A stretch of 64,000 bases of DNA, taken from the NCBI GenBank assembly GCA_911728435.2, contig OU452210.1, positions 4,526,001 through 4,590,000 of the forward strand. The letters are read 5' to 3'. The first letter of the stretch is position 1; every line of letters starts with the position of its first letter. A program made the position numbers and the translations under genes. Source of the DNA: Apoderus coryli. Lineage: Eukaryota; Arthropoda; Insecta; Coleoptera; Attelabidae. The notes beneath the pieces were generated by a model that did not search any database, was not told the DNA's origin, and was given only the letters and a program-made list of their open reading frames with translations. Below are positions 41,601 through 56,600 of this stretch, piece after piece.

Positions 41601-44600
41601 ACAGACAAATTTGAGCGAATAGCAAGAGAGCGATGAAGGGTATAATATAATATATAACACATGGGAACAAAAATCAGAGAACACAAAACACATTTATGAA
41701 TTAATAAAATTAAAAAATCTAGAAGTGGAAATTAGAAAACACATAGAAAGCAGAGCCTTATAGTTTGGATGGTAGTACAAAAGTTGCATCTTTATTGACA
41801 TAAAATGTACAAATAAAATTTGTTTTGAAAAATTCTCAATCATATAATTAATTAAAAATCAATTCTAGCCTGTGTGTAGCAGTAATTATGCTGTGAAAGC
41901 AAGCAGTTGAACGATTGAAGAATTATATACGGCAAAAATAAAAACTTGTAATATCGATTCGTAGTTTTAAACAATTAGTGACAGTTTTATTAAGATTAAC
42001 AAGTTACACTTGTCGTAGATAAATATTATTTTAACATGGCCCAATTAAAAAAAGTGCGCGGCACAAGTGAGATTTGAACGCACCTCTCCAGATTGCCGGT
42101 CTAACAACTGTACTATAATAATAATAATAATAATAATAATATTTATTTCATAATTATGTTATAAGAACATAAAAAGAAACACGTCATACACACACAATAA
42201 GAAACAATATCAATTTACATAGAAAAATAGTCATCCAGTGAATATGGTTCTAATTCTAACAGTATTTTTCTGGTTTCCCTCTTAAATATTTTTGCACTTG
42301 TAAGACATTTAATGTTGTCTGGCAAACCATTGAACATTTTAATACACATGTAATGTGGGCTACCTTCAAAGAGTGTCAGGCGATGTATCGGATAGTTAAT
42401 GTTTACTGTTCTTGTGTTGTATTGATGACTTACTCTTGTGTCAAATCTACACTTGTTTTTAAAAAAGAACATTAAACAGTCGTAAATATAAAGCCCATAA
42501 ACTGTCATTATACCCTCTCTTTTAAACACTCCCCTACATGAGCTACCATGTGACATATTTGTGATAATGCGCACGGCTCTCTTTTGCGCAACAAAGATGG
42601 TTTGAACACTGCTATCTTTGCCCCAAAAAATTAAACCATATCTCAGAATTGATTCGAAGTTTGCGAAATACATGATTTTAAGTGCCTTCTGAGTCATATA
42701 TCTTCCAATCACTCTGATTGCATAACTAACCGTGTTTAGCCTTTTAACCAATTTATTTGTATGCGACGACCAATCTAAGTTCTGGCTCAGATGTATGCCT
42801 AAAAGCTTAGTATTCTCCTGAAGATCGACGCGACCGCCACCCAACAAGAAAGAAAAATCTTCGGGAATTTTGATTCTCGAATTTTTGGTTCTAAAAAGTA
42901 TAACATTTGTTTTATCTTCATTTAATAGTAACTTATTTTGTGACAGCCACGCCATAACTCTCTCAAAGAACACATTGGCTTCCCTAAATAATGTCGGCAA
43001 GTCACCCGAACCTAGAACCAGATTGGTGTCATCAACAAAACTCACAAGGCTCATGTTCTCGTTACACAATATAGAACTCAAATCATTCAAAAAAATGATG
43101 AACAAGAGAGGTCCCAGAACACTACCCTGAGCGATTCCGACGTCACTACACTCAACAGTGGAAGCATCCAAAACACCATCCTTAAGAAGGTGAACTGTTT
43201 GCAGCCTATCATTTAAATATGATTTAAACCATCTTTGTGCGTTTCCTCGTACTCCATATAAAACAAGTTTATGTAGTAATAATTGTCTATCAATACAATC
43301 ATATGCTCTTGATAAATCCACAAAAATTCCCAAAGGAATATTATTGGCTTCTATATGAGTTAAGATCAATTTTAAAAATTCAAATAAAGCAGTGTGAGTT
43401 GATCGATTACTAAGATATCCATGTTGATTATGATAGAACAGATTACATTTATTCATAAATACTAAGAGCCTTTGACACATTATCATCTCAAACAACTTAG
43501 AAAACCCCGTCAATAAACTAATTGGCCGGTAGTTCTCCATAAGCTCTGGATCTCCTTTCTTAAAGATAGGCTTCACTACAGCAATCTTCAGTCTAGCAGG
43601 AAAAGTACCATATTTAAAAGAATTGCTGAATATATAGCTTAAGATATCACAAATATACTCAATCGACAATTTTAAGATGGTGTTTGGAATATTGTCTATT
43701 CCACAGCTAAGTTTATTTTTTAGTTTTTGTGAAGTTTCACTAACTTCGGTAGAAGTAACTGGATATAGCCACAAGGATTGCATGTTCTCCTCAACAAAAC
43801 ACTGAAAAGTTAAAGGATTTAAATTCTTGAACAAATTTGGAATTATCGTCAAAAGATATTCATTGTAAGTGTTCGCATCTGCATCAAAACATATGTTAGT
43901 TTCATTATGTTGCTTTCCAGTCACTTCCTTGCAAATTGCCCACATACACTTATTCTTATTATCAGAACGACTAATTCTACTCTCGTAATCATTCGATCTC
44001 AGATCTGCCAACAACTTATCATATTCTTTTTTTGTCTTTTTATAATCATCCTCGTAACTTTCATCATGCTTTGCAGCTTTGTAGAAAAAGTTCAGCCGAT
44101 TTTTACAATCAATTACTAGTGGATTTTTACTTTGTTTAAACTTTGATTGATATTTATTGACAGGTCTGAGCGGAAAAGCTTGATTAAACAAATTCACAAA
44201 ATCACACATAAATACCTTCCATTGTTCATCAATATTATAGGTTTGTATTTCGTGTACATTCGACCAGGTATGGGTCTCTAAGGACCGTTTAAATACATTT
44301 TTATTTTCATCTGTAAAGAATCTCTTAAAGCAACTTTTTGTTGGTATTTTTTTATCAAATGTAAGAATAATTTTTTGCGCTCTATGGTCAGAAATGAAAC
44401 TTTCAAATACCAGTGACTTATAGTCAGTATAAACCTACATAATATGGAATTCCATTACTTCGTACTTGCCTTGCTTGCCCTATGTGTACACAAAGCAAGC
44501 ATGATTTAATTAATTAATTTAGTTTTAACTCTTATTTTCATTTGTACCCATTATTATCATTATACAGCATCGTCCCCATAACCATCAATCAGAATTTCTT

Positions 44601-47600
44601 ATGGACTTGTATGACTATTTTTAAATTAATTTGACCTTAACCGAAATTTTAAATACGAGTCTAGATATTTATTATCAATGAGCTAGGTATAATTCTTTTT
44701 CGCTAAAAATCATGTTTAACAAAATATTTATTCTAATTATCAGTTTGATATATAGTTAAAAATGGGTGTAAATAAATGTTAACTATATTAATAATTGATA
44801 CAACTTGATATTGGTCTAGGGAATTCTAGTAGATTGATAGCAGAAGAAATCAATATGCCCAAATCCATAGGAAATGTTCTAAAAAATTTGCAATGGATAT
44901 TTGATTCTCATACAAATAATGGGGTTACAAGTTTATAATTATTGTGTTGTTCTAAGTTATAGTTTATCCAAAAATACTTTTTTTTTTGTCAATCAGGAGA
45001 TGAGGACTAATCTAAAGCCTCATATTTAGAACTTTTTAATCAATTTAATTAAAAAATAATAGGATTATTTGCAAAACTATTGTACAAGCCATCAAAATTT
45101 ATACACAATCTAGTTACTAATATAAACAGTGCTCCACATACCTTCGCCTTTAAGCCAAACGATTTTAGGCTCTGGAAACCCCTTCGCTAAACACTCAACT
45201 AACAGAGCGTTACCCAAAAGTGCTGAAACATCTTGTGGTTCAACGATCCAATGTGGAGCCACTGTAACAATTAAGATCAGGAGGTGTATAAAACGATATA
45301 TTAACCATAAATGTTGGTAACAGTAAATCATGATTGACGAAAATGCGAGTATACCGATGTCGCTAATTGTAGATAACATATTCAGCAAGTGCTAAGAATT
45401 TCAAGTGGAGTTCTCGAATTAACTAAATATGAATTTGTGTCCGTAAATATAATAAAAGGAATATAATTTTGTGGCATAGCAGACAAAATGACTGGTTTTA
45501 CCTACACAAGGGTTTTCGTGTAATTTAGCAGGGCCTCAGTCTAATTCAGTAAAACCACACCGAGGCATCGGTCGACAGATACTGACGAATTTGTTTCGCT
45601 CTTATTATCTGCTCCTCAGAGTACCATAGTCGTTGTCCATCTACAATATCGGTCGTATCCACATCAGTTATTGAGCTTCAATATGCGGATGATATAATGT
45701 TGTCCTAGCTGATACAGAAGAGGATCTTCAATACATACTAAATGCATTTAACAGCGCATACAGGAGTTTCGGGCTTGAACCGCTGGCTCTACCGGCCTGC
45801 ACCAAACGCTGTGTCTGTCCCACATTCGAGTTAACGGAGACAGAATTCAGAACATCTAGTTTTTCTTACCTCGGCAGCATTCTCGCGGCGAACTCAAATA
45901 TCGATGATGAGATTCAGCATCGTATAAGATGGGCAAGCGCATCTTTTGACCATCTGAAGACGAGAGTCGTCGATAATCATAACATCGACGTTCGAACCAA
46001 GTTGCCAGTGTATAATGCTATTGTAGTTCCTACCCTTACGTATAGCTGTGAGTCTTGGACCACTTATCGGAGGCATTTAGAAACCCTAGGAAAGTACCAT
46101 CGACGATGGTGATTGGGTGTGTCAATTTTGTGACAAAATTCGTGGCTGGAGGATTGGTCTGTTTAGGCATCTGAGGGTTCACAACAGAAATTCCTGAATT
46201 GGAGTAATTCGTACTCGTTAGCGAGTAAATGCTGATGATTAATGATTATATTAAAGAATAATAATAACCAGGGTAAAGGATGTGAAACTCTGAAATAAAA
46301 TGTAATTTAAATTTACCTCAATAGTTTTTCTGAACTTTAAGAAGAACCAGCTAACAAGGCATTAGAGAATCAGGAAGAAAACATCATTCAAGATCCATAT
46401 TTTGATCATTTACTATACATTTTAGTAGGGTAAGAGGCACTGGGTAACTTGTAATTCAAATCAAATTAACGACAAACGAAGGTTAATTGAGTTTTAATTT
46501 CCTCGTGAAGAAAAATCTTAGCGAGGTTTAAAAAAAGTCTTTAAAAGATTTGGTGAAATGACTTTTTCAATATATAACCATTAGATTACCACTACAGCAG
46601 CATTGATCCACAATTATATATTGCCAGCCTCAGAGTAAGGCATCCACACTGGCACCGAAGACATACTTTGGTCATTGTCGCTTATTAAAAAATACTAAAT
46701 ATTCAGTCAAGTTGTATGACAAACAAAAAAGATCAGTTAGAAATTTTAAACGCGATTTGTCCAGGAATAATGTGCGTGTTAATTATTAATGATGTAGTTT
46801 TTCTAAAAAAAATCTAATGACAAAATAGGGAGTTATAACAATATGTTGCGGTACTGGTATATTATGGTCGCTTCTGGTAAATATTTTCCAGAAGAATCTG
46901 GACTATATACAAATCATAAAATTACCGATAAATCAATGTTTTAATCCAACAATTTTATGTCAGTCAATTGAATGTTGCATTTCAGTTAGAACAATCAAAT
47001 TAAAATTCGTCAGTGGTAGTACGATATATTTGTATATGAAAAAAAAATAAATCTGACTGAAAAAATATGCAAAATAGCACTTGTCAATCAAATTGGACAG
47101 TACATAAGCTTGAAAAAATGCATATGTAAATTTCGAACGACTGTATAAACGTTTGGTTAATTTTGCTGGTATAATACTTTGATACCCTGAACACAGAAAA
47201 CAGTTTTCTTGAAAATATATTTAAAACTAAAATAATAATTAAAGTAAGGTAATTGCAAACTAACATACAAAGGTTAGTTTGCAATTATCTTTGGCAAATT
47301 AAATACCAATTATGATTTGTATCTTGAGGCACGATTAAGGTGCATATAATATATGATATAGCTCAGAAGCGAATCACTTTAAGTAAGTGAATGACATCAC
47401 TAAAAAATCACATCTATATTATATAAAAATCTAGGCACCCAATTCATTCGATTCGATTTAGTGTTCTTTTTTTATTTTTTCCATAATTTTCATACATAGC
47501 CAAGTTTACAGCAAATTTGTGGTGCCAAGAATATCACAAGGATTCGGTTTTGTACAAAATGCGAAGTGTTAGATGTGCTCTAAGAAAATATTTTTGAAAC

Positions 47601-50600
47601 GACCTGCTAAAGATTCCACACCAGTTCAGACTAAAGTACCTACTTAGTATTTCAACTAGAAGATTCCTAGAACAACTACAAGGTTATTGAAATAGTGATT
47701 CTAGATATCAATTGCATATTTTTGAGTCATGTCATGAGTCAGTCTGTTATCAACACAGGAGAGAAAAAAGCGTAATTGACAACCCAGCTATATCAGAGAG
47801 GGAAGTAACTATTTATTTGAAAGACCAAATTGAAAGTATCACCAAATCCAGAAGCTACATTAAACACACTCTCTATTCCAAAATTCCGAAATTTTTTTAA
47901 CATTTGTCTGAAATAATCTTAATAAAAATACAACCCAGTTAACTATGACCATTTTAAAACGAAAAGCAGCATTTGATTCTGTTATTTTGTAGACGTCTAC
48001 GTCACTGGATTGATTTATAGCTTAGTTCGGGACATTGTGGTCACAGTTTATACCTATATACATGATCAGATACAATATGTTGTAGAACACGTCCATATAG
48101 TATATAAGAGGACTATACCATATTATGCAAGACTGATTTCCTTGTTGTAAGGCGTAACCGATCCTGCGTTATAGTAACTAATGTTGCAGAATTCATTGAG
48201 GGTGCACAAATTTTCTTTCAACTACAAGGTATCATTATTAGAAAATAAGGCATAGAGAATAATTAATAATTCACACAGAATATTTGGATTTTATTTAAAA
48301 TTTTTGAAAAAATGAAATTGAAACTGTTAAATTCAATAAATAAAAAAGATGCTCGATTATTTTCCAATTCTTTATTCTCTCTTCTAAATTGATAAGCATA
48401 GGAAACTCCGAATATACTCACTTGAAGAAATTAGAAGACGACTTTTACTTTTAATAGTAGTTATTTGTTATGGCACTATGGCGTTTGTAACAGAAATAAC
48501 TAAAAGTCTGGGTTATTGATGGAACTTCTTAAAAAAAATTGATATGTAAATAATTTTGGACTAGCGGATTTTAAGGTGTTGAAACGGAATTACAATCAAA
48601 TATACCTACTTGTATTTCACACCCAACTGCATGAGAACTATTATAACATTTGATCTGACATAAAGTTGTAATAATCACCGCTCTGAGAGCGGTTTGTCCT
48701 ATGAAGCAAGTGAAGCAACGCTTCACATAAATAATCAGTAAAATTAATAATATTTAAGTATTTAATTTTATTTTATTGTGTAATTATTTTTCTCCATATA
48801 AAATTTAAACTATAAATTAATGTATACTTAATTTTCAACCTGCTTTACCATACAACTGTAATTTTGAATTTCGTCTTCATCTGAAGCAGGCTTCATCGTA
48901 TACACCTATTTAACATACTTAATTTACATACCTATAGTATTTCCCTCTTTTTTTATTCGTGTAATGATAGTAAAACATTATTTATTTCGGTCTCTCTCTT
49001 GTCTGTGTACGACAGTTGACACCCTTGCCAGTGCTTGTGTCCTATTATAATAGCCTATTTATTTATCAAACCCGTTCTTATGAAGATGAAGCGTGCCTCA
49101 AAGCATTTTCATCTATAATTCAGCAACAATGGGCAACACTGCCATCTGGCATATACCCACTATACAACCACCTATCGCTCTTCGTCTAAACATAGTTGCC
49201 AGCGTTTAATTGTACTAAGCATAGCATACGAATCTTGCCATTAAAAAAACACTATAAGAAGCACGCTTCATATAGATGCAGCAGAGATTTAATGTGAAAT
49301 AAGGTTATATGTTATGACAACGCTTGGCGAGTGTTTTCTACTATTGTGTCGATTATTATTTTGATTATATCTATCTCTATCACACAGTCGCAAATTTCTA
49401 GTGCTGTCACAGTTGTGCTCAGTGCTATACCTGTGCTAATATTATTTTTATTTACTTTTCGGGAAACTTAAAGTTTTGATTTTTTATATACATATTTAAT
49501 TTAAGTTTTAAAATCTAAAAAAGTAGTGAACAAATTAAAAAAATATATATACGGTTATTAATTAGTAGGTACCTACCTATTTTTACAAAAACAAATGGGT
49601 AGGTACCGTAAAATATTGTTTTTTTAATAATATAATATATTATATCTCATATTTTAATATGGAAAAAGCAAGTGGACGTACTATACATCAGCAGCGTAAA
49701 TTATATTTACCCTGACATCAGGGAAGCGAAGTTATTATGAAAAATGATGTTTATTTTTTAATTTTAACTAAAGTTAAGTTTTTTTAATCAACACTCCTTT
49801 TAAGAACAGAAAAATCTTGTTAAAAATATACAGACACACCTATTCCAGATTTAAATAAATGTTTGATAAATATAAATAAAGGCAAATGCATAAAAGCAGA
49901 GATTTTAATAATATCTGGTATGAGACGTATTATGATTTGCTAACAGGTAGCATAAAAGTAATTTGATTGACAGTTTCATAAAATGTGTTTTATTTAGTAT
50001 TATTATGAAGTAGGTAAATATATTATAGATACTAATTACACTTTTTAAAGAAAACAATACTTAGGTGAGGTACCTACTTATAAACATAACCTATATTTTA
50101 TTCAGTTGACGAAATAAGGATATCTCTATTAATTTTAGCTACCTATTAATTATATGACTTTATTTTATGTTATGCTTCACCACATTAAACTGCCACAAGC
50201 CGCCACTGCCGCTCTCTTGTTTTTTTAACTCAACAGTTACGAGAATCTCACATATTCCAAAATATAGGAAAACGAATAGTATAATAATATGAAGACTAAT
50301 AATTTTGGAATAAAACTTTTTTGCTGTCAAATTTTCAATATATTATTCGTATGAAAATAATCTTTGAATGCGTAAACGAAGTATAAACTAATAATTAATT
50401 TATTTTTAATTTAATTTAAAAATGAAAATTAATACATCATCCTTGATCAGTATCTACTATGATTTGATGTACTTCGTGTTGTCATATATAACATACTGGT
50501 TCGGGAGTCATAGGCAGGCCAGATAATGACTTATCTGCTACGGTACTCTTGGCGAGCCGCAACAGTGCGACAACTAAATGGACGACTTTAATCTCTTTAT

Positions 50601-53600
50601 ACGTCGTACTAGAGGATCTCCATCCCATACCCTTGAGCGTCGTTCAAGATACCCCAGCAAAAGATTGCAGCAGTGATGGAGTCTCCCAATCATCATAGAC
50701 ACTATGCCGTTGGGTCGGACTTCAGTTTCTGTCAGGGGTCATGTGATTGCTGATGTGCAGCAGCGTTATCACGTTAAAAACTCTCACGCACAGCCGAATT
50801 CGAACGAAGGAGAAGCCCAAACGTCACCGTTAAAAGCCCCGCGGCGATCGAGCAGTCACGACGAGAGCAGGAGTGTGTGATCTGGAAGTTCCTAGTGACA
50901 AACCGGCATATAGGGTTTTGCAACATACTTCCAAGACGTATATGATGTCATCACCATTTCCGTGGGATTGTTTGATTCAGGGGATGTACTGGGAGCTCTG
51001 GCTTAGATAATGTGACGGTTATGAAAATCTACTTGAATTTGTCCCAAGTTAGGTGATAGTGATAAAATAGTCAACTAGGGACGGTCTTTGAGAGAATCTT
51101 TATGACAAACTATTTAATCAACTAAAAAATTGTTTAATTACAGAACAGTATGATTTTTTCCAAAAGAAGTCAACTGTATCAAACCTAGTCCAATTTTTCG
51201 GGACAATTTATCCTGCTGTAGGGCGAGGCTGACACAATACATATTGATTTCTCAAAGGATCACGCACCCGTTCTACAGAAGATGAGCAGCATTGGCGTCT
51301 GTACTGATTTGTTGCGTTTCTTTAGTTCCTAGTTATCACATCGTAAACTTGTTGTTGAGTATAACGGTTTTAGATCGAGAGAGTTTTTTTTGCAACCAGT
51401 GGGATACCTCAGGGTAGCAATCTGGCACCTCTAGTTTTTTCCATTTTCATCAACGACATCGAGGTGAACATGTCTAGTAGGTTTTTCTCAGGATGAGACT
51501 GATTGTCTTCAGTCACAGGCTGATTTAAATTTAGTGGAGGACTGGTGCATCCCCTGAATATATCTAAAAGCAAACTGATAACTTTCAAGAGGCCCGGACA
51601 TCCCATTCCTTTCAACTACAGTCTGTAAAGATCTAATTCTGGAATTATCTCGGACCACCAGGGATCTTGGCGTATTGGTTGATCAATTGAGTTTTATTGC
51701 TCACCACTTTTCATGCGGGTTATACTGAGCGCGTTCAGAGAAAATTTCTGAGGTATGTATTCTCTATTACTGCGAGGCTATGAACAATTTTTCTGTTTAA
51801 AATAATAAATATTCTTATCGACTGTCTCCAGCTCTCAAGACAAATCAATTTCCCTGTTCCTCAATACAATACGCAAGTAAATTTCATTAATACCGATATT
51901 GGCAAGTTTGTTGGTGACTTGAGGAGATGCATGGCGAATTTCGTTTGATGTCATACTGGTTGGAGAACTTTTTGGCTTTTTTTTCTCTTATTTTTTCTTT
52001 TGTCAAAGTTTTTCTTCGTTTTGTTTAGGTATAATTCACTTAATTTATATCAGAATCCTGTATATCATTTTGGTATTTAATATTTACTATAATCAGTTTT
52101 GTTAGATAAGTAATAGATCTATTTTTGTAATTTACATAAATAAATAAAGCCTCCTGCTAGGGAATTCGGGACGCTAGATGTCGCCAAAAACATCTCTCAT
52201 CTATAGAAAACGAAAGTACTCGGACTTTTGTAATGCACAAAATTAAAAACAATTAGGTAGGACCTACACAAATCAACCAATCTGATATTCAGACAGCCAG
52301 ACTTTAACCATAAGGTTACATTCAAACTAGTGTGGGAGTGTTAAAGAACCTTGACGAATCATAACAGGATTAGCCTGATGTAGGTTTTAGAGCACATAAT
52401 GTTTTATAAAAAATAGGCTCCATATGGATTTTATTGAAGTGTTCTGGTAACACATGGTATACATATATATGCATGCAAATAAATCAATATTATCTAATTA
52501 TTTCGCTAGCATTACTTTTATTAAAACAATTCCATTTTCAATAGTATGTTATTATTATCTAAACTATGAAACCGACCAATTGTTTTTTAATCGATCATGC
52601 TTTTTGTTGAATTGCAAATTTTAGGATTAAACACATAATAATTAATAACTGTCACTTTAGTACGTTAATTAACACATTAATGGAAATATTAATTGAGGTC
52701 TAGATTTACTTGGTAATCCAAAATAAATTAAATAGATACAAGGGAAACGAAATTTTAATTTCTGTTGTGTTAAGTACACGGCTGGCTAAAAAATTTTTTG
52801 TTGGAACTTTTTCAGTCCCTATTTAGGACCCATTGTAAGACATTAAAACGTGGGCGTTGAACCATTGCAAGGATTCAGATCTTTTAGTAGGGAAATATTT
52901 TCAATGTTTTAAATTCGGCAGTTTAAATAAAATATCATGTCACCTGGGTAAAGAAATGTTTTCACCAAATAAAATAAATAAAAATACACTACACTATCAT
53001 TTATATTATTATATAATTATCAAAACTGAGAGAACTGAACTAAGAAAAAAATCCAATTTTGTCAACATATGGATAACGAGAAAATGTACTTACCTTTGAC
53101 CATAAGTTGAGCTGTGAAGTTCACTTTAGCTGCTGAGTTGCTTGCGATACAAGTATAGGAACCAGTATGTTTAGAGTAAACTTCTTTGAATACTAGCATA
53201 CTGTAAAACTCCGCAGCTCTCTCTTCTACCTGTAAAATAAAACTGTAGTTAATATGTTGTCTAATATAAAAATAATTTGTTAATAAAAGGCAGAAGTTTA
53301 AAAACTTAATTAAATAATTCTATTGCCAATACGAGTCGTGGATCGACGAAACGGTTGTCAGGTGAAAGTATGCCGTTTTACACAAATTTATAATTACGAT
53401 ATGGAATGCGTCTATTATAGGTACGACAACAAAGCGACAAAGTTGTATAATCTATAAAAAAAAATGCAAGAAGACTAGGGATATGAACCCAGGACGTTTT
53501 GCATGCAAAGCGCGCACTCTACCACTGAGGTACAACACTCATAGGAATTACCTAGATATAAGTAGCAACTACCTAACTTGTGAAATTTTAAGCGCAATCT

Positions 53601-56600
53601 TCCAGACAACTATGGACGTAAATTTCAAAAGTAAGCTATTGTTGTAAAGATAATAAAAATTGCCTTCAAATGATGTACCACTGGACCTCTACTACTATTT
53701 AAGACTTTGGCGATTGTGTGCAATCAGGGTTTAACCAAAAGCTAATGCGTTCATTCTACGATTGGGTGAGGTGTTTAGGCGCTATCGTGGATGAATACAT
53801 ACAGACACACAGATTTCCATCTGGAAATGGTCTTAGTCGTCTCAGCGGACTTCATAATGATTATATCTGTTTTTATCTCAAATTTTCTTTTTTAGTAAGT
53901 TTTGAGTTAATAATGCCACAATATTTACTTTTTTATTTTTATATAACAAATTTAATGTACATTTTTTATCTTTTTATATTGAAATATTCCTATTAGCTAC
54001 TCTTATTCTAATTTCATTTTCAAGTTTAATTTTATTTTTTATATATTTAGTCCTAGTGTCTAAGTGATCGATTGTACCACTATCCAAAATAAAAAAAAAT
54101 AATCTGGCTCATCACTCGCCATACCTGTCTTGACAACCTCTGTTACAAAACTTATAGCCTCCTCTTATCTACTTCCTGTATTTTCTTCTTCCGTTTCCCT
54201 GGGTCGGGAAAGTAAAATGTATAAACTTAATATTATGAATTTGTAAGTATATGTTTTTCTTTTTTCCACCGCATGGTAAGTGATAAGAATAGTAAAATTC
54301 ATTTAAGAAAATGTCAGGAGCGTCATTTTTGAACAATTGTTATTTATTATTGCGTTTGACATACCAACTTTGTTAAATAGCTGTAACTCACAGTTTATAA
54401 TAGTACAGGGAGTAAACCAGATATATGTAATTTTTTAAATATAGATAGATATAGAAATTCTCATGTTAAAGATGCACATTTAAGACTATTAAGCATCAGG
54501 CAAGAAACCAGCGCCTAAAACACAATGCTGCAACTCCCAAAGATAAAAAAGATCATCATAGTGCAATACAAAAAGTTAGATGAGATAACGAGAAGTTTTA
54601 TATGTGATCATATTAAAAGTTTCAAAGGTCGCCTAAGTCATTATACAGTCTAAAACATGTACGAAAAGGATATGTCTGCCTGTAGACCTTACAATTAAAA
54701 AAATGTTAACAAGGTAAAATAATGTACAGTTGGTACATCATTTGTTATTATTTTCTGGTTGAAAAGAAAATATGACATTGCGGAGTTTCAGATGACATGG
54801 TTTCTTTTTTCCCTAACAAAATGAAGCCATGTTCATTTTTTTGAATTGTATTTGCAAAAACACATTTAGCTTAGCCGCGCGTGCTTTGCTGTGTCTTTGA
54901 ATACAAAAGCTCCCTTGTGTCATTATTATGCACTTGCATAATCCAGATTGTCGTGGGGTCAGAGTGTGGATATACAACGTGTGTTTGTTCTGGAGAAAAC
55001 AATTTTATGAATTATTTTTAATTTGAAACATTTGGAATCTTGTGGAGAAGCGTTTAGAAAACATAATATATTGACTCTCTCATGTGTGGTATATATAAAA
55101 TAGGGCTTCATATGTTTCGAGTGAAGACTGAGTTAAAAAGTCCTACTCACAACTACTAGACCAGAAATAGAGACAACATTTACAGCGATAAATATGCCAG
55201 GTTCTTACGTTTTTAATAAAATACTCAAATAAAATGTTCGAAGTCTGAAAATATATCCAAAAGAAATCTTAAAAATTATTTGATTGGCAAGTGTTACTAG
55301 AGTTTGTCAGTTTTTCAATTCTTAGGCTAACAGTGCTTGTGTTTGGTGTTTTTTTTTTTGTACATGTTGTATTTCATGACAGGATATTTAAATTGATATA
55401 TTGTTCTGTGTTCTTCATATGTATTGTAGGTTTTGTTTATTGTATTGTAATCAAAACTTATATTGTTTGTAATGACGACCCTATCCAATCGTAAGATTTG
55501 CTTGAGGTGTAAGTGCATAAATAAATAAAATAGAAATAAATCTGAGATGGAAAATCTATGACGTAGATGACGCTCCTTGCACGTTCTTAGATGAAGTTTA
55601 CTATACGATGATATATTCTTTACAATTTACTTTGTCAATTATATTGCTCAATCAATATAGATATTTAATTCCTTACGTATTTAACGGAGTCTTTTATTAA
55701 CCTTGTCACTCTTAGTCGATATGGACTAGTTTATGAAAATACAAATTTATTGTATAATAAGTGTTATTTGGTAACTCAGATTAAATAAAAGTGAGAAGGT
55801 TTTGCACGGCTTTTGAAAAACACAATTGGCGATCATTTGAAAACCCTGTATATTCTTAATAAACATTATATTCAATTTTCAAATTATTTCTGATGTGGAT
55901 TTTTTACCGTAATTTGTAGGCCTATGAGACATTTACCTGTAAATTAGCCGATATTGGTTCTCCATCCTTATACCAGAAGAAATGTATCGGTAAATCTCCA
56001 GATGTTACGGTGCATGTTACTTGGGCTCGTCCTCCTTCTTGTATACTTGAGGGAAACGTAAACGGTTCGAGTATGGGTGGTGCATTTACGACTAGTTGAA
56101 TTTCTTTCCTGGCAACGTATCCATCTCGGTTTCTAACATAACAGGCATAGAATCCTTTATCCGTACTTTGGTCCACTCGCATTATCTTTAAGGAACCACC
56201 TGAAAATTAAGGTATTTTGGAATCATTTAAACCAACTTATTTTGACTTAGAATAAGCGTTTTTAAGTCATGAAAAATATAAAAAAAAGAAAGTATTTTCT
56301 ATTTTAAATTGCAAAACTGATGTGATCTACGTCTATAAACAAAACGTTGATTTAGATAAAATAAACTAGAATTCTTCATTTTGAAACACCCTGTATAAAA
56401 TTATATAAATAACCCATGGCCCATAATAAAGACATTCTTTTTGTAAAAATATCCAAACGCTACAGAACAGTTGGTTATAACAGCCCGAATTCCTATTGCC
56501 CGATTGATAGTCGTTCAAATAAATTTAAGTAGAAAACTTTCACCACGAAACTGAAAGAAAAGCGCTGTGAATAGAAAGGAAAAAGGCATGGAAATTTCAA

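Noticed and set aside
53469..53535. Functional tRNA-Ala gene
   Set aside because: The boxes and anticodon are recognisable but the acceptor stem does not pair and the T-arm is eroded.
53718..53996. 92-codon plus-strand frame
   Set aside because: The second half is a hydrophobic run from T-rich DNA; no family resemblance and no splice context.
45262..55936. Alternative Ig7 exon cassette flanking exon D, as in some Dscam genes
   Set aside because: No second YSMLVF-like or [13 protein letters not shown] coding segment was recognised in either flanking intron. A profile search of the translated introns would be decisive.
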